Translations under genes and position numbers: made by a program
The notes under the pieces: model-generated
Told to the model about the DNA's origin: nothing
Database searches by the model: none
Seen by the model: the letters and a program-made list of their open reading frames with translations, nothing else
Assembly (NCBI GenBank): GCA_018292915.2
Contig: JACVVK020000390.1
Location: forward strand, 586,001-650,000
Reading direction: 5' to 3'
Length of the DNA: 64,000 bases
Source of the DNA: Batillaria attramentaria
Lineage: Eukaryota; Mollusca; Gastropoda; Batillariidae
In this document: in pieces, positions 33,088 to 43,756 of the stretch
Numbering within the stretch: the first letter of the stretch is position 1
Layout of the letters: every line of letters starts with the position of its first letter

Positions 33088-34349
33088 CAGGGGCCGAGGT
33101 CACGACGCGAACGCAAATTTCTTTGCGCAAATGGGTTGCGGATCGTAAGTTCGTACGTGGCTACGTGAAAACTATCTCTTCCGCTAGTTGGCCGGTCACG
33201 ACGCGAAACGGTGTCACGTACGGAAACGGTGTCACGTACGGGTTATTTTTAGATAGGTGTGGTACCCCTGGGATTCCCACGGAAAACACCATCACGTGGC
33301 CTGCACAAATTCTCCTTCCAGCGTGCGAAGCGTGAAAGAGTAGAGGGGGTGTGTTCAGTACGCGTTCACTACAGAATTTTTGATCGAGTCGTGTTTATCT
33401 GCCGTAGCGTCAGGTTAAATGCGTGGCATGTATGTGGAGAGTGTGATCAGGAGAGCATGCAGGTCGCATATAGACCGCTTCCTAGCAGTCTCTATCTCAA
33501 CACTGGACGGACTACAACCAGTAGAAGCATTTACTGCACGTACAAACCGTATGTAGCAGGCTCACTGGCAAGAAAACCAACGGAATGAACCTCAATCAAA
33601 GAACAACGAAAAACGAAAGAGGAGAGGATAACAACAACATCAACAAAACCCTCCACATACATGCCACGCATTTAACCTGACTTGCTACGGCAGAGAAACA
33701 TGACTCGACCATAACTCTGAATTCGGAACCCGCACATCTGAGTTTCGGGTCCACAACACAATGAACTGATGAGACCTGCATTGACAGGCATACGATCAAA
33801 ACGGTGGTGGCTGATCAGTGAGGACTGGCCGAGTGCGTTCAGCACTGAACTAGTCCGAAACACACACAACAAATGTTAACCCACAAAAAGGAAACAAATC
33901 AACCCACAGGCCTTTGCATTGCAGGGTGCGTAGTGAACTGAACGCGCCCCCTCGAGATCTACACGGGTACCTCAAGTCGTCCTACAGCCGGCAGATCGCA
34001 CAATTCCTGCAGGTCTCTCCTCCTAAATCTAAACCTTTGAAGCATGTCCACATCGTCGTACAAGTCAAAAGGGTTAGTACGATCGCGGAACACCCTTTCC
34101 CGTCGCAATGCTCTTCTCATTTGCAGTTGGTAAATCAAGCGGGTCGCCATTTTTCAGATTTACGCAAAGGCTACGGCACCTTTCCGACACCCTCCTAGGT
34201 GGTGTACAATACGCAAGGTTTCCGAGCGGCCGTAACTCTGCGCAAACCTCATGACCACCCACTTTTATCACAAATCGTAAGTTACGGACCCTCGCGTGCG
34301 TAAATCGGTGGCGGAAAAGTTACGAACGCGTCGTGACCACGGCTCCTGC
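33088..34349 (-). mobile_element. Harbinger (PIF) derivative
   Basis: Inverted ends CAGGGGCCGAGGTCACGACG and CAGGAGCCGTGGTCACGACG bound about 1.26 kb. The minus strand carries a piece of a HARBI1-like nuclease N-terminus. An internal inverted repeat of about 58-bp arms (33382-33439 and 33651-33710) surrounds about 210 bp. The Myb-like partner and the catalytic DDE region were not found, so it is a deleted, non-autonomous copy. The expected 3-bp target duplication is not clear. Confidence 0.75.
33959..34150 (-). pseudogene. HARBI1-like transposase N-terminal fragment
   Basis: The frame from 34150 reads MATRLIYQLQMRRALRRERV, then FRDRTNPFDLYDDVDMLQRF and RFRRRDLQELCDL. The RERVFRDR.NP.D.YDD....RFRF block is the characteristic start of PIF/Harbinger nucleases. 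The reading frame stops soon after and no catalytic acidic motifs follow. It is a broken remnant that cannot be active by itself. Confidence 0.75.
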
Positions 34350-34408
34350 TGAGTAATTTAAGTTTCGGAAGTTTAGAATTGCATTTATTTTCGAATTTTG
34401 TGGGCTGG

Positions 34409-34446
<38 letters not shown>

Positions 34447-34466
34447 TGGTGTGTGTGTGTGTGTGT

Positions 34467-34517
<51 letters not shown>

Positions 34518-34535
34518 TCTCTCTCTCTCTCTCTC
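34409..34535. repeat. (GT)n then (CT)n microsatellite
   Basis: A GT tract with several GG and CA interruptions passes into CT. It begins right at the head side of the split SINE2, where the tRNA part is missing. Confidence 0.95.
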
Positions 34536-35104
34536 ACGTTATTTGCGCACGCTAAAACAATTCTAAACAAAGTTGTAAAGTGCACACATAGCACGATCAC
34601 GTATCCTAAACAACATTGCCCGCTCCTGTCGTACCGGTAAAACAACGACAAATATACCACCAAACCAAGACAACATTCTGTCAGACCCGACCTCCATGTT
34701 TCACAACACCTTCACAGAAAGCGGGCATTAAATCATCCGGCATTGCATGCTGTGAATAGCATGTCGAAATTTATCACAACTCGGTAGAAAATCAGTAATT
34801 CGTGTCTCCCAGGCTACATCGGATGTCTCGTGCAGAAATATCACCACCACGCGAATCTCTGCCTCATAACAACACACCCAGGTTTGGCCCTGCAATGCGC
34901 GCATGGGATGCAAAGAGATAAGTGAGCCTACGAAGGGAGCTGACACCGGCCGTGAGTAAGTGAGTTTTTTATCGAACCTGTTTTTAGTGTGAATATAATT
35001 GGGATCTCACATAATACGTCTTGTGCGCCAAAGCAAAATGTAGGACCTAATTCTCATGCCAGAAGCAGCGACACCATACGGAATAAAGGGAAAACACAGC
35101 TCTG
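34536..35104. other. Intergenic, nothing recognised
   Basis: No coding region or repeat family was recognised. Confidence 0.45.
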
Positions 35105-35188
35105 AGAGTTAGTTAGTTAGTTAGGTAGTTATTTAGGGCTTAACGCCGCGCAACAGCTCTGAGAGAGACGGGGGGGGGGGAGAGACTC

Positions 35189-35249
<61 letters not shown>

Positions 35250-35660
35250 CGGCTTAACGCAGCACAAGCAACAAAGACTAATTCGCGGTTAAGTGTGCCT
35301 TCACTACGTGAAAAAACAAACAAACAAAAACCCAACAACAACAACAAACAAACACCCCCTAAAACCACCCCCCCAAAACAAAAACAAAAACAAAAAAAAA
35401 ACCCAACAAAAACAAAACAAAACAAAACAAACCAAAAAACCCCGAACAAGCCCCCCCCCCCAAAAAAAAACAAAAAACAAAAAAAAACAACAACAAAAAA
35501 ACAACAACAACAAAAAAAAACACAAAACAAAAAAAACAACAACAAAGAACAAAAATTAACAACAAATAACAAGCACAAAACCCCCCAAACAACCAGATGT
35601 GTAACGTTCGACAACTGATGAAAACTGGTCTACGGGACAGTGTCAACGTGACTGTCGACT
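35105..35660 (-). repeat. SINE-C with hugely expanded internal A/C linker
   Basis: A small copy with an (AGTT)n side lies at 35105-35155. A (GA)n tract (35190-35242) leads into a second copy: TTTTTACGGCTTAACGCAGC, ACAAAGACTAATTCGCGG and CACTACGTG. About 275 bp of A/C-only DNA (35312-35590) follows, then the far end AACTGATGAAAACTGGTCTA and CGGGACA. In other copies the linker is only about 20-70 bp. Cysteine- and asparagine-rich frames here are artefacts. Confidence 0.8.
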
Positions 35661-36833
35661 TCGGCCGAATTGCTCTGAACGAAGAGAAAGGTCAGCGCTT
35701 TGTGACTCAGTCTAGTCCTCCTGAAGAAGATTTCGCACGCTGCTGACTTGTTTAGTTGTTCCGACTAAAGTCGTAGCCCGGCACTGGGGGACTCAAATCT
35801 TGTTACAACTACACTCGTAGCTCGGACAGAATGAGTTAATGAAGCTCTGGTGCGCGCAACAGCTGCAGCAACCGTCCGCCGCGCTTCGAAGTGCGAGCAA
35901 TTCCCTCCCGTCGAAAGAGCGCATAAACGCCGCGCATCGCCAGAGCGTGAAGCGAGAAACAGCGTGAGTGCCGTTAAATGAGTATATCTCTGCGGCGATT
36001 GCACGGTCATTTAAAATCACTCAGCATGTTTTATGGACAGGCCGAGATTAGCTGGGTCAGTGCCCTCTTGGGTATCGGGGGGCAAATGGCGGATAAATTG
36101 GGTTATGAATGCGATTCCGGGAGGACTCGGGGAACTCCAGCACTGAGACCTGACGGAGGGATGGGTCTTGCAAGCTGTGGCTGTTGTCAGTGGAAGGGGG
36201 CGGCGGGGGAAGGGGAGGCCGGGGGGAGATGAGGGGGTGGGTTCATGGAAAGGTCATGTTTGAAATCAAAACTCCCCAAAACCTCTAAGCATGACCTTGG
36301 CATTCTTGACAGACGGTGCGAGTTTTCACACTTTTGCGACGGAGATTCTTTAAAACCTGGGTAGGAGTGATGGACGGCGGATGGAGGGGGGGGGGGGTGG
36401 TTGGTTGGGGGTTTAACGTCCTTTTTTGAAGAAAAACCTGAAAAGGAATACATCTTACTGTTGAAAAGTTGTTTACGCTCGGGTAGATGAGTGCTTCAGC
36501 GCTGATTTACAAACTTGCGGTGAAAATTAGTACCATCCGCCACCAGTAAACCAGTACAGACCCCTTTCGTTGTCTCGGATTTCCCACACCTATGAGTTTA
36601 GTCTTTGTGGACTTGTCAGGCGACACGGAAAACGTACAACGACTTCGTTCGGGTTTTCAAACTGTTGCAGTGTCACGGTACGATCTTATCGTTGTCACAC
36701 CTTTGATTCCAACCGAATTTGCACCCGGCAACCGACACACTCAAAGTCCTCGCCACCCCACAATTTTCGAAACAGCCTTCGTGAATGTAGCAATCTGACG
36801 CAGGCCTCAGTGTCCTTAGTCAGTTGAATCGGA
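35661..36833. other. Intergenic with a SINE1 scrap
   Basis: The only recognised piece is the SINE1 tail complement GGTTGGGGGTTTAACGTCCT at 36400-36423. The stretch 35940-36200 is GC-rich with no exon seen. Confidence 0.45.
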
Positions 36834-37157
36834 CTGAGGTCTACGCAGCTTTAGACTGGAAGTGCTCCGGGTCAATGCAGCTTGATGCTAGAAGTGCCCC
36901 GGGTCAATGCAGCTTGATGCTGGAAGTGCCCCGGGTCAATGCAGCTTGATGCTAGAAGTGCCCCGGGTCAATGCAGCTTGATGCTGGAAGTGCCCCGGGT
37001 CAACGCAGCTTGAGGCTGGAAGTGCCCCGGGTCGATGCAATTTGATGCTAGAAGTGCCCCGGGTCAGTGCAGCTTGACGCTAGAAGTGGCTCGGGTCTAA
37101 GCAGCTTGAGGCTGGAAGTGCCCCGCGTCCATAAAGCTTGACGCCAGAAGTGCACCG
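36834..37157. repeat. 32-bp minisatellite, about 10 units
   Basis: The unit is GGGTCAATGCAGCTTGATGC then TRGAAGTGCCCC, exactly 32 bp. Central units alternate between TAGAAG and TGGAAG variants, and outer units are more diverged. 32 is not a multiple of 3, so a coding repeat is unlikely. Confidence 0.95.
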
Positions 37158-37734
37158 GAGTCAAAGTTGCATTTTGCCCTATACACGCATGAACGATCAC
37201 ACAAGCCGAAAAAAAATACCCGTGACCCTCCAGCATTATGCCCATATGATAAAATGGTGCCGTCCGTTGGAAACACTCAGTGCCACTCACATTTGAAAAT
37301 GGAAAAACTCTGTGCTACTGCTTGGAAGCAATCTCCCTTGGCGGTGCTACTATATGGAACGGAGTAACACTGACACCGGAAAAACTCGCGTCCATGTTAT
37401 ATTTACACCCTGGGCCGCCCGAAAGAAACGGTCATTGTTCATGACAGCTTGCACAAATGTAGCGGGTAACTTGTGAAAACGCGCCCTTGCAATGCAACAT
37501 TAATTTCACTGACAGGCTTAATGGCTCCCTTTACTGGCAACATTATCGCGTTTGGCGGGAGAGAATAGCAGGTTTATGGATGTGTGTGCACAGTGCTGAT
37601 GTCACTCAGCGTTAAGTACTACAAATGCAACGCGGCATTCGCCGCTGGTTGGCTGCCATATTCCTCCTAATAAGGGTTATGTCAGAGACGGGGCAACGAG
37701 GGAAAAGTGAGGATTTGACAGTATGCATTTACCA
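37158..37734. other. Intergenic with SINE1 scrap
   Basis: Nothing coding was recognised. GAGACGGGGCAACGAGGGAA at 37684-37703 is a SINE1 body remnant. Confidence 0.45.
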
Positions 37735-38016
37735 AAATAAACCAAAAACAACAACAACAAGAGCACACCCCCAAAACAAGCAAACAAACAAACAAACAAA
37801 CAAAAACTCACAAAACAAAAACCACAACAACCCCCCCCCAAAAAAAACAACAACAACAACAAACCCCCCCCCCAAAAAAAAACAAAAACAAAAACAAACA
37901 AACAAAACAAAAAAAACCCAACCCCACACACAAAACAAAACAAAAACACAACAAAAACAAAACAAACAAAAAACAACAACAACAACAACAACCCAAACAG
38001 AACAAAAACACACACA

Positions 38017-38072
<56 letters not shown>

Positions 38073-38340
38073 CAAAAAACAAAAACAAAACAAACAAAAC
38101 AAAACAAAACAAAACAAACAAAACAACAACAACACACAAAAAAAACCAACCAACCAAACAAACAAAAACCCAACAAAAAGCCCCGAAACAAACAAAACAA
38201 AACAAAAGAAAAAAAAGAAAAAAAAGAAAAACTAATGACCAAAAACCCAAAGCAAAACAAACCAAAAACAAACTCAAAACAAAACAAAACAAAACAAAAC
38301 ACCAACCGCATAGCAGCAAAAAAAAAACAAAAAAACTCTG
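37735..38340. repeat. A/C-only tract, about 600 bp
   Basis: Plus-strand bases are almost only A and C from 37735 to 38210, then A-rich with a few G. It embeds (CA)n (38008-38068), (AAAAC)n and C-run/A-run pairs. A 329-residue open frame crosses it only because stop codons need T. Confidence 0.95.
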
Positions 38341-38431
38341 CATGCTTGCTTATGGGTTTTCGTCACGACACACACAGATGGGTTATTGTGGTAAACTGAT
38401 GAGCCGTACAACACCATTAATACCATCACAC

Positions 38432-38434
38432 ACA

Positions 38435-38478
<44 letters not shown>

Positions 38479-38486
38479 CACACACA
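38432..38486. repeat. (CGCA)n/(CA)n microsatellite
   Basis: Roughly eight CGCA units are followed by CA. Confidence 0.95.
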
Positions 38487-38831
38487 GACGCCGCAACTGC
38501 GCTAAGCCCAATGCTTATATAATCCGCAATTACTGGATATCAGAAACAGATTCATCGGAGCATCTGTCATGTTTACGCCTGGATGATTACTTGTATTTTA
38601 CGCTACACGCATGAATGATCACGCAAGCCGAACAGTACCCGTGACCCACCCCAGCATATGTCCGTATGATAAAGTGTTGCCTATCAAACGCCTCAGGAAT
38701 TAATTGTATAATAATTTTAATCGCATAGTGGTGACGTCGTGACGTGTGTTGATCCCCATCACAAACTCAGAACACGCGTTTGTCACGGATGTTGCCCTGA
38801 TCACTGGCCTGGAAAATTGCAAGCTTAGGGA

Positions 38832-38893
38832 TAGCGGATTTGGTGTAGTGGTTAAGGATATCCGACTTCGGACCCTGAGCTGCACGGTTTCAA
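38832..38893 (+). repeat. tRNA-like segment, probably a SINE head
   Basis: GGTGTAGTGGTTAAGGATAT resembles an A box, and GGTTTCAATCTC fits a degenerate B box at tRNA spacing. The acceptor arm ends do not pair convincingly. Sequence after it does not match SINE1-3, so it would be a fourth family or a decayed tRNA pseudogene. Confidence 0.4.
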
Positions 38894-38988
38894 TCTCTGG
38901 TGGGCAGGAATATAGCTGGAATTTTTCCCTTTCCAAATCGAGTCAAAACTCAGCTTTTCCAGCAATGATATAACAAACAGCGTTTTCA

Positions 38989-39105
38989 CAATGAGGTGCC
39001 CCCGATTACGGAATATACAGCACACATGTTTGCTGATTACGACTGTAAAACTGCGAGTTCTAACGAGCAATTTTACGGACGAAATCAACAAACGAGTCAA
39101 CACAC
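38989..39105. repeat. Decayed relative of the 58-bp-arm palindrome
   Basis: TTCACAATGAGGTGCCCCCG, CTGTAAAACTGCGAGTT, TTTTACGG and GAAATCAACAAACGAGT match both arms of the palindromes at 30.6 and 31.7 kb, with more mismatches. It shows that the palindrome is a dispersed element rather than part of the duplication only. Confidence 0.75.
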
Positions 39106-39653
39106 GTCGCACAACTACCCAAAAAAGAACGCAGCAGCATAGTGTGCACGTAAGGTGTCTATGACGCATATTTCGCTACGTCACTCTGTGCGTGAAAGTA
39201 TATGTATTGTCTGGAGAAACGTCACAGTCTTGTTTTGTATCACTGAAACTTGCTGCTGCAGCGAAATCTGCCACATCCCAATAAAGTTTTTTTTTTCTCT
39301 GTAGAGAAACAACTTAAAAAAACAAACTTATTAATCCGCATTATTATTTTTTCTTCTTCAGAATCTGAAGTCTTATTTTCAGTTAGCCGGAGCGCAGCAT
39401 AATATGACACAATCGGAACTGAAGCAGTCAGTAACAAGTAGATTTTGCGATTGCGTGCACACGATTTTGACCCGAAAGATCCACAAAAGAAATTTCTCCG
39501 TTTCGTGTACAATATCTGAAAATTACAGTCATTGTTGGAAACACAATGTGGGCTTTGAATGGCCCCGGAATTCATTACTTTATGGTTCGCTCACAACTTG
39601 CAATGGAGCTGCTTCCGGTTTTGTCTCGCCCTGGCTTGATCACGCAATTTTTT

Positions 39654-39831
39654 CCCCCGAGCCCCAACTCTTTGCCAAATCCGGTGGTATTCTTCCGTGG
39701 ATTTAGAATCCACAATGGACTCGGAACTTGGGGCAATTTTTTTCCCCGAGCCCCAACTCTTTGCCAAATCCGGTGGTATTCTTCCGTGGATTTAGAATCC
39801 ACAATGGACTCGGAACTTGGGGCAATTTTTC
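39654..39831. repeat. 89-bp tandem duplication
   Basis: Two nearly identical units contain CCCCAACTCTTTGCCAAATC, GGTATTCTTCCGTGG and GGACTCGGAACTTGGGGCAA. A diverged single relative precedes the SINE3 at 55.0 kb (CAACTCTTTGCCGGCTCCAG), so this is an internal expansion within SINE3-associated sequence. Confidence 0.9.
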
Positions 39832-40040
39832 TTATGCATGGTGAAGAGGATGATAGCATGCTGCTGCTATGGAGGTCCATGTGGCTTGAGACTGCGCGAG
39901 AGGGCCGCATTCCGCGCTTCTTGTCATCAATATCCCGGGAACTACAGCGTTTGCGGTAACGGCCATGTAATCATCCACATCATGTGATGTGTCATAACAA
40001 TGGAAGCACCAGTGAAGTAGGTGAGTCTCAGCTGTGTGGC
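39815..40040 (-). mobile_element. SINE3, head-truncated
   Basis: GCTATGGAGGTCCATGTGGC, GAGGGCCGCATTCCGCGCTT, CCCGGGAACTACAGCG and TAATCATCCACATCATGTGA match 55030-55282. The tRNA-like head present at 55.4 kb is lost where a SINE2 tail begins. Confidence 0.75.
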
Positions 40041-40441
40041 AATAATAATAATAATAATAATAGTATTGTATTGGCGCTTTACCCAATTTCATGAATCGGC
40101 TCAAAGCGCCGCGAACTGAACCTTACACGCACGCTCACGTGAATCACACGCATCCTCTCACATACTGGACACAAACACATTACAATCACGTGGTGCGAAG
40201 GGTCAGCTCAGCTATTTAAATTTCGGAATTTAGAATTGCATTTATTTTTCAAATTTGGTGGGCTGAACATTTCCAAAGCAGAGGGGGAGAAGCCGGAGTA
40301 CCCGGAGAGAACCCCCGACGATCGGCCCGAATGAACGGTGCCACATACGAGAAGGAAAAATTCTTCGCCCCGAATGGGACTCGAACCTCTGACCTCTCGC
40401 ATTGGTGACAAGTCTCTTAACCACTAGACCACCGACCACCC
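40041..40441 (-). mobile_element. SINE2, full length
   Basis: An (AAT)n tail is followed by the complement of all SINE2 parts, up to CTTAACCACTAGACCACCGA. It shares the core ACCCGGAGAGAACCCCCGAC with other copies. Confidence 0.93.
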
Positions 40442-40685
40442 TCCTCGTTCAGCCCACTCTGGGCAGACGCCGACCTAGGCAGCAAAAGTCCCGCTTGTGT
40501 CAAGTAAGATTCGTAAATCTCCCAGTCCGTTGCCCGGTGCTTATAATTACAACTAACCCACAGGAGCCGCGGCCAACACATCTTTTCTGCGGGAATAAAA
40601 TGAGTTACCGAGGAATCTCGCGTTTGACGTCACACTCGCGATCAAAAGAACTGCTACAACATTTATGTTGTGCGTTGATATTCAA

Positions 40686-41091
40686 AACTAGCGGATGTAC
40701 CCGGCTTTGCTGGGACTAGTGATGTGATCTGTCTGGTAAGTGCTTTCTGGTCTCCCAGTTTGGCGATACGTGGTGGAAAAGGACGTCAAGCTCCGATCTT
40801 CCAAGAGTTTTTTTTTTTCCTTTCAGGTTGTTTTTGGGGTCACCCTAAGTAAGGCTTTATGGTGTGATCTGTCTAGTACGTTTTCTGGTCTCCCTGTGTG
40901 GCACTACTTGGTGGAAAAGGGCGTTTAACTCTGATTTTCCGAGACTGTTTCCAACCACAGTAATTCCGGGCTCCCCTTGAGTACAGCCACCAATTTTGAT
41001 CGCGATGTGAGAACTCTAAGTTAGGTTTCACGATGAACAGACACACAGACACACAGACAGACACACGCACACTGTTCATATATATTTAGAT
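40686..41091 (+). mobile_element. Possible non-LTR-type repeat with ACTAGCGGATGTACCC start
   Basis: It begins ACTAGCGGATGTACCCGGCT and ends with GACACACAGACAGACAC and CATATATATTTAGAT. The pairing of a 'CCCGGCTTTGC' start with a GACA/ATATAT end recalls a widespread invertebrate repeat type. Inside is a two-copy tandem of GTGATCTGTCTRGT and GTGGAAAAGG. The assignment is from memory and weak. Confidence 0.35.
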
Positions 41092-41709
41092 GTGCACCTC
41101 CGGCATAAACAATTAGGTAGGGGTCATTTTCTATCGATCCGCCATAACTGACTTCGGTCAAATGTGGCGAATTTGGCATTCCCTACTTCAGGAATCAGGT
41201 CATTTGAGGTCCGGAACAAAGTGGACTCTTGTAGAACGTCCTAGAAAACCACCCTAATGAATATTTTTTTTGTTTTTTTTTTCGCGAAAAGTGAACATTT
41301 GACATATGACATTTATACGGAAATCTGACATTTGCCATATGAAGGCGTAACGTCAGTCTTGTCGCAGCTAGTTCTTCTGATCTTGAGTGTCTGATGCGAA
41401 TTTGTACGTTTCCGTTGGTGGTGAGGCGTTATGTAAGCTCCAGCCATCGCGACTGTGGATCTCAATAACAGGGCAATAGATCATCCCCCAAGGAGAGGGG
41501 AGCTCTTCAGAAAGGAAGTTAAAATTATCGAACTTCCTGTGGGCCGATGGTAACCGAACTCCCTTGACTCAGCGCGCAAGCATGGCGGACGAGACTCGAG
41601 TTTGTCACGTGACTGTGTAAAACACTGATGCTGTGGTGTTCTATTTGGCGGGCGTCACCGCCTTAGCTATCGTCTGCTCTTGCGTGGGAGAGCGGGAGGG
41701 GGGCGGGGG
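41092..41709. other. Intergenic, nothing recognised
   Basis: No coding or repeat call can be supported. Confidence 0.45.
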
Positions 41710-41986
41710 GCATGTCTGGTGTGTTGTAAAGTAGCAGATTTGACTGATTACGGAGTAAACGGACGGACTTGAATTACTGACATGAATTTCCAATGTTTTC
41801 CTCGACTTGTTAAAGTTCATAACAGTGCATCTGTCCTCAGTTTGTTCATGAAAACGGATGAAAAGAAGCAGTTGGGGGTTTGTCAAGTGGCATATTTGAC
41901 TTACGGAGTGAAAGGACTTGTATTATAAACATGAATTTCTCTTGTCTTCCTTGACTTGTTAACGTTCCTAAAGTGTATTTGACCCA

Positions 41987-42130
41987 TGGGTGGGGGGTGC
42001 GGGTAGGGTGTTTGTACGTTTAACGTCCTTTTCACCCACGTACGGGTGATATTATTATTATTATATCAAAGACGACAAAAAGGCCAGCAAATATGTGGCC
42101 CACGCCGGGATTCGAACTCGAGACCCGAGC
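41987..42130 (-). mobile_element. SINE1 inside tandem array
   Basis: The body and B-box complement are present (GCCGGGATTCGAACTCGAGA). An ATT insertion interrupts GATATC near 42050. CCATGGGTGG at 41983-41992 and at about 42138-42147 fits the target duplication, though its left edge merges with the GGTGGG tail, so the SINE boundaries are approximate. Confidence 0.85.
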
Positions 42131-42332
42131 ATTGAAACCATGGGTGGAGGAACGGATGCATGTATGGTGTGTTGTAATTTGTAAAGTGGCAGATTTCATT
42201 TGCTGAGTAAAAGGACTTGAATTAAGGACATGAATTTTCCTTGTTTTCCTCGATATGTTACAGCACGTAGGAGTGCATCTGTCCGCGGTTTGTGCACGAG
42301 AACGGATGAAAAAAAAAGAGACATGTTTTGGG

Positions 42333-42729
42333 GCGGTCGGTGGTCTAGTGGTTAAGAGACTTGTCACCAATGCGAGAGGTCAGGGGTTCGAGCCCCACTC
42401 GGGGCAAAGACTTTTTCCTTCTCGTACGTGCACCGTTCATTCGGGCCGATCGTCGGGGGTTCTCTCCGGGTACTCCGGCTTCCTCCCCCTCTGCTTTGGA
42501 AATGTTCAGCCCACCAAGTTTGAAAAATAAATGCATATCTAAATTCCGAATTTAAATAGCTGAGCTGACCCTTCGCACCACGTGATTGTAATTCGTTTAT
42601 GTCCTGTGTGTGAGAGAATGCGTGTGACCCACGTGAGCGTGCGTGTTGGGTTTAGCTCGCGGCGCTTTGAGCCAAAATATTTGGGATAAAGCGCCTGTAT
42701 TAATGCGATTATTATTATATTATTATTTT
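42333..42729 (+). mobile_element. SINE2, full length, inside tandem array
   Basis: The head GGTCGGTGGTCTAGTGGTTA, the B box GGTTCGAGCCC, the core TCTCTCCGGGTACTCCGGCT and the ATT tail are all present. The flanks TTTTGGG on both sides suggest a short target duplication. Confidence 0.93.
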
Positions 42730-43153
42730 GGGTGTTCTAAAACGGCAGATTTGATTTACGGAGTGAAAGGGCTTGAATTGCATGCAGAAATGTCCCCTCG
42801 TTTTCGTGGAGTATTACAGGTCCTAAGAGTGCATCTGTCCCATGTTTGAGAGAATGGATGAAAAGAGGCATGTCTGGTCGTCTGGTGACAGATGGCAGAT
42901 TTGACTTAATGGATGGCCTGTTTTTAACCACATCCTTGGGCGTGCATGTGCATTGCTTGAATAACTGAGTGTCCGTACAGCGTGTGTGGCTGGCAAGGAC
43001 GCCCCATCAGTAGACTAGGATAACAGCGCTACCAGGGCTTCATCGTTTGTTTCTGCTGGAAATCACAGTCGTTTTTTTTTGTTGGAAAAACAATTGCAGA
43101 ATTGCGAGAGCTTGCAGCCCTGATATTTATAGAAGCCAGGGTGCAGATAAATT

Positions 43154-43233
43154 GTGACCTTCCACCACGAAATGAGTCTTCTTGCGCTATTTGTACATGT
43201 TACGAGACGACTCATTTCGTGGTGGAGGGTCAC
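43154..43233. repeat. Hairpin, 25-bp arms, 30-base loop
   Basis: Left arm 43154-43178 starts GTGACCTTCCACCACG. Right arm 43209-43233 is its inverse apart from one mismatch (CTTCC against GGAGG). It could be a foldback relic or a small hairpin RNA. No flanking evidence decides. Confidence 0.85.
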
Positions 43234-43347
43234 GAATCAAAGGCATTTACCTGTAGGAGTGCTTTATGTTTTTCCTACGTCAGTTCTCTATGCTACGTCA
43301 CTGGTATTTCATCATCATCATCATCATCATCATCCATCATCATCATC

Positions 43348-43744
43348 ATCGAAATAACAATAATAATAAGTAGACGATTTATCCAATTCCTTGGACCAAA
43401 TCACCGCCACCTGAGTCCAACATGCACGCTCATGTGAATCACACACACACACACACACTCCCCCACACACCGGACATGAACACATTGCAATCACGTGCCA
43501 CAAAGGGTCGGCTCAGCTCCTCTTAAGTTTCGGAATCAGAATTGCAGTCATTTTTTTTTTTTTTGTCTGAACATTTCCAGAGTAGCAGGTGAGGAAGCCG
43601 GGTACCCGGACAGAACCGCCAACGATCAGCCCGAATAAACGGTGCCAAATACTAGAGGTAAAATCCCATGTCCCAAGCAGGAGCCGAACTGCCCACCTCT
43701 TGCATTGTGGAAGAAGTCAGTTACCACCACACCACCGACCGCTC
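43348..43744 (-). mobile_element. SINE2, diverged full length
   Basis: The copy is more decayed than the others. It has an AAT tail, GTGAATCACACACACAC, GCAATCACGTGCC, the core complement CCCGGACAGAACCGCCAAC and head complement ACCACACCACCGACCGC. A (CAT)n microsatellite (43311-43350) precedes the tail. Confidence 0.88.
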
Positions 43745-43756
43745 CCTAGTTAACAC

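Larger units (their letters stand above)
32945..34410 (-). mobile_element. SINE2 split by a Harbinger insertion
   Basis: The left part (32945-33087) reads CTAATATAGGCGCTTTATCC to CACGTGTTGCGAAGGACC. The right part (about 34350-34410) resumes with GAGTAATTTAAGTTTCGGAA and ends TTTTGTGGGCTGG. Together they form the SINE2 3' half. The 1.26 kb between is a later insertion. Confidence 0.85.
41710..42905. repeat. Tandem array, about 170-bp unit x4, split by two SINEs
   Basis: Units share GGCAGATTTGAYTTACGGAG, AAAGGACTTGAATT, CATGAATTT, TTTTCCTCGA and GTGCATCTGTCC, then GGATGAAAAGA. Units lie near 41710-41885, 41886-41990, 42130-42328 and 42733-42880, with a partial fifth. The interruptions are a SINE1 and a SINE2. 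Confidence 0.88.

Noticed and set aside
37625..38614. 329-codon open frame and similar K/N/T/Q- or F/V/C-rich frames over A/C tracts
   Set aside because: They exist only because the tracts lack T (or A on the other strand), so stop codons cannot form. Composition is monotonous and differs from any protein family.
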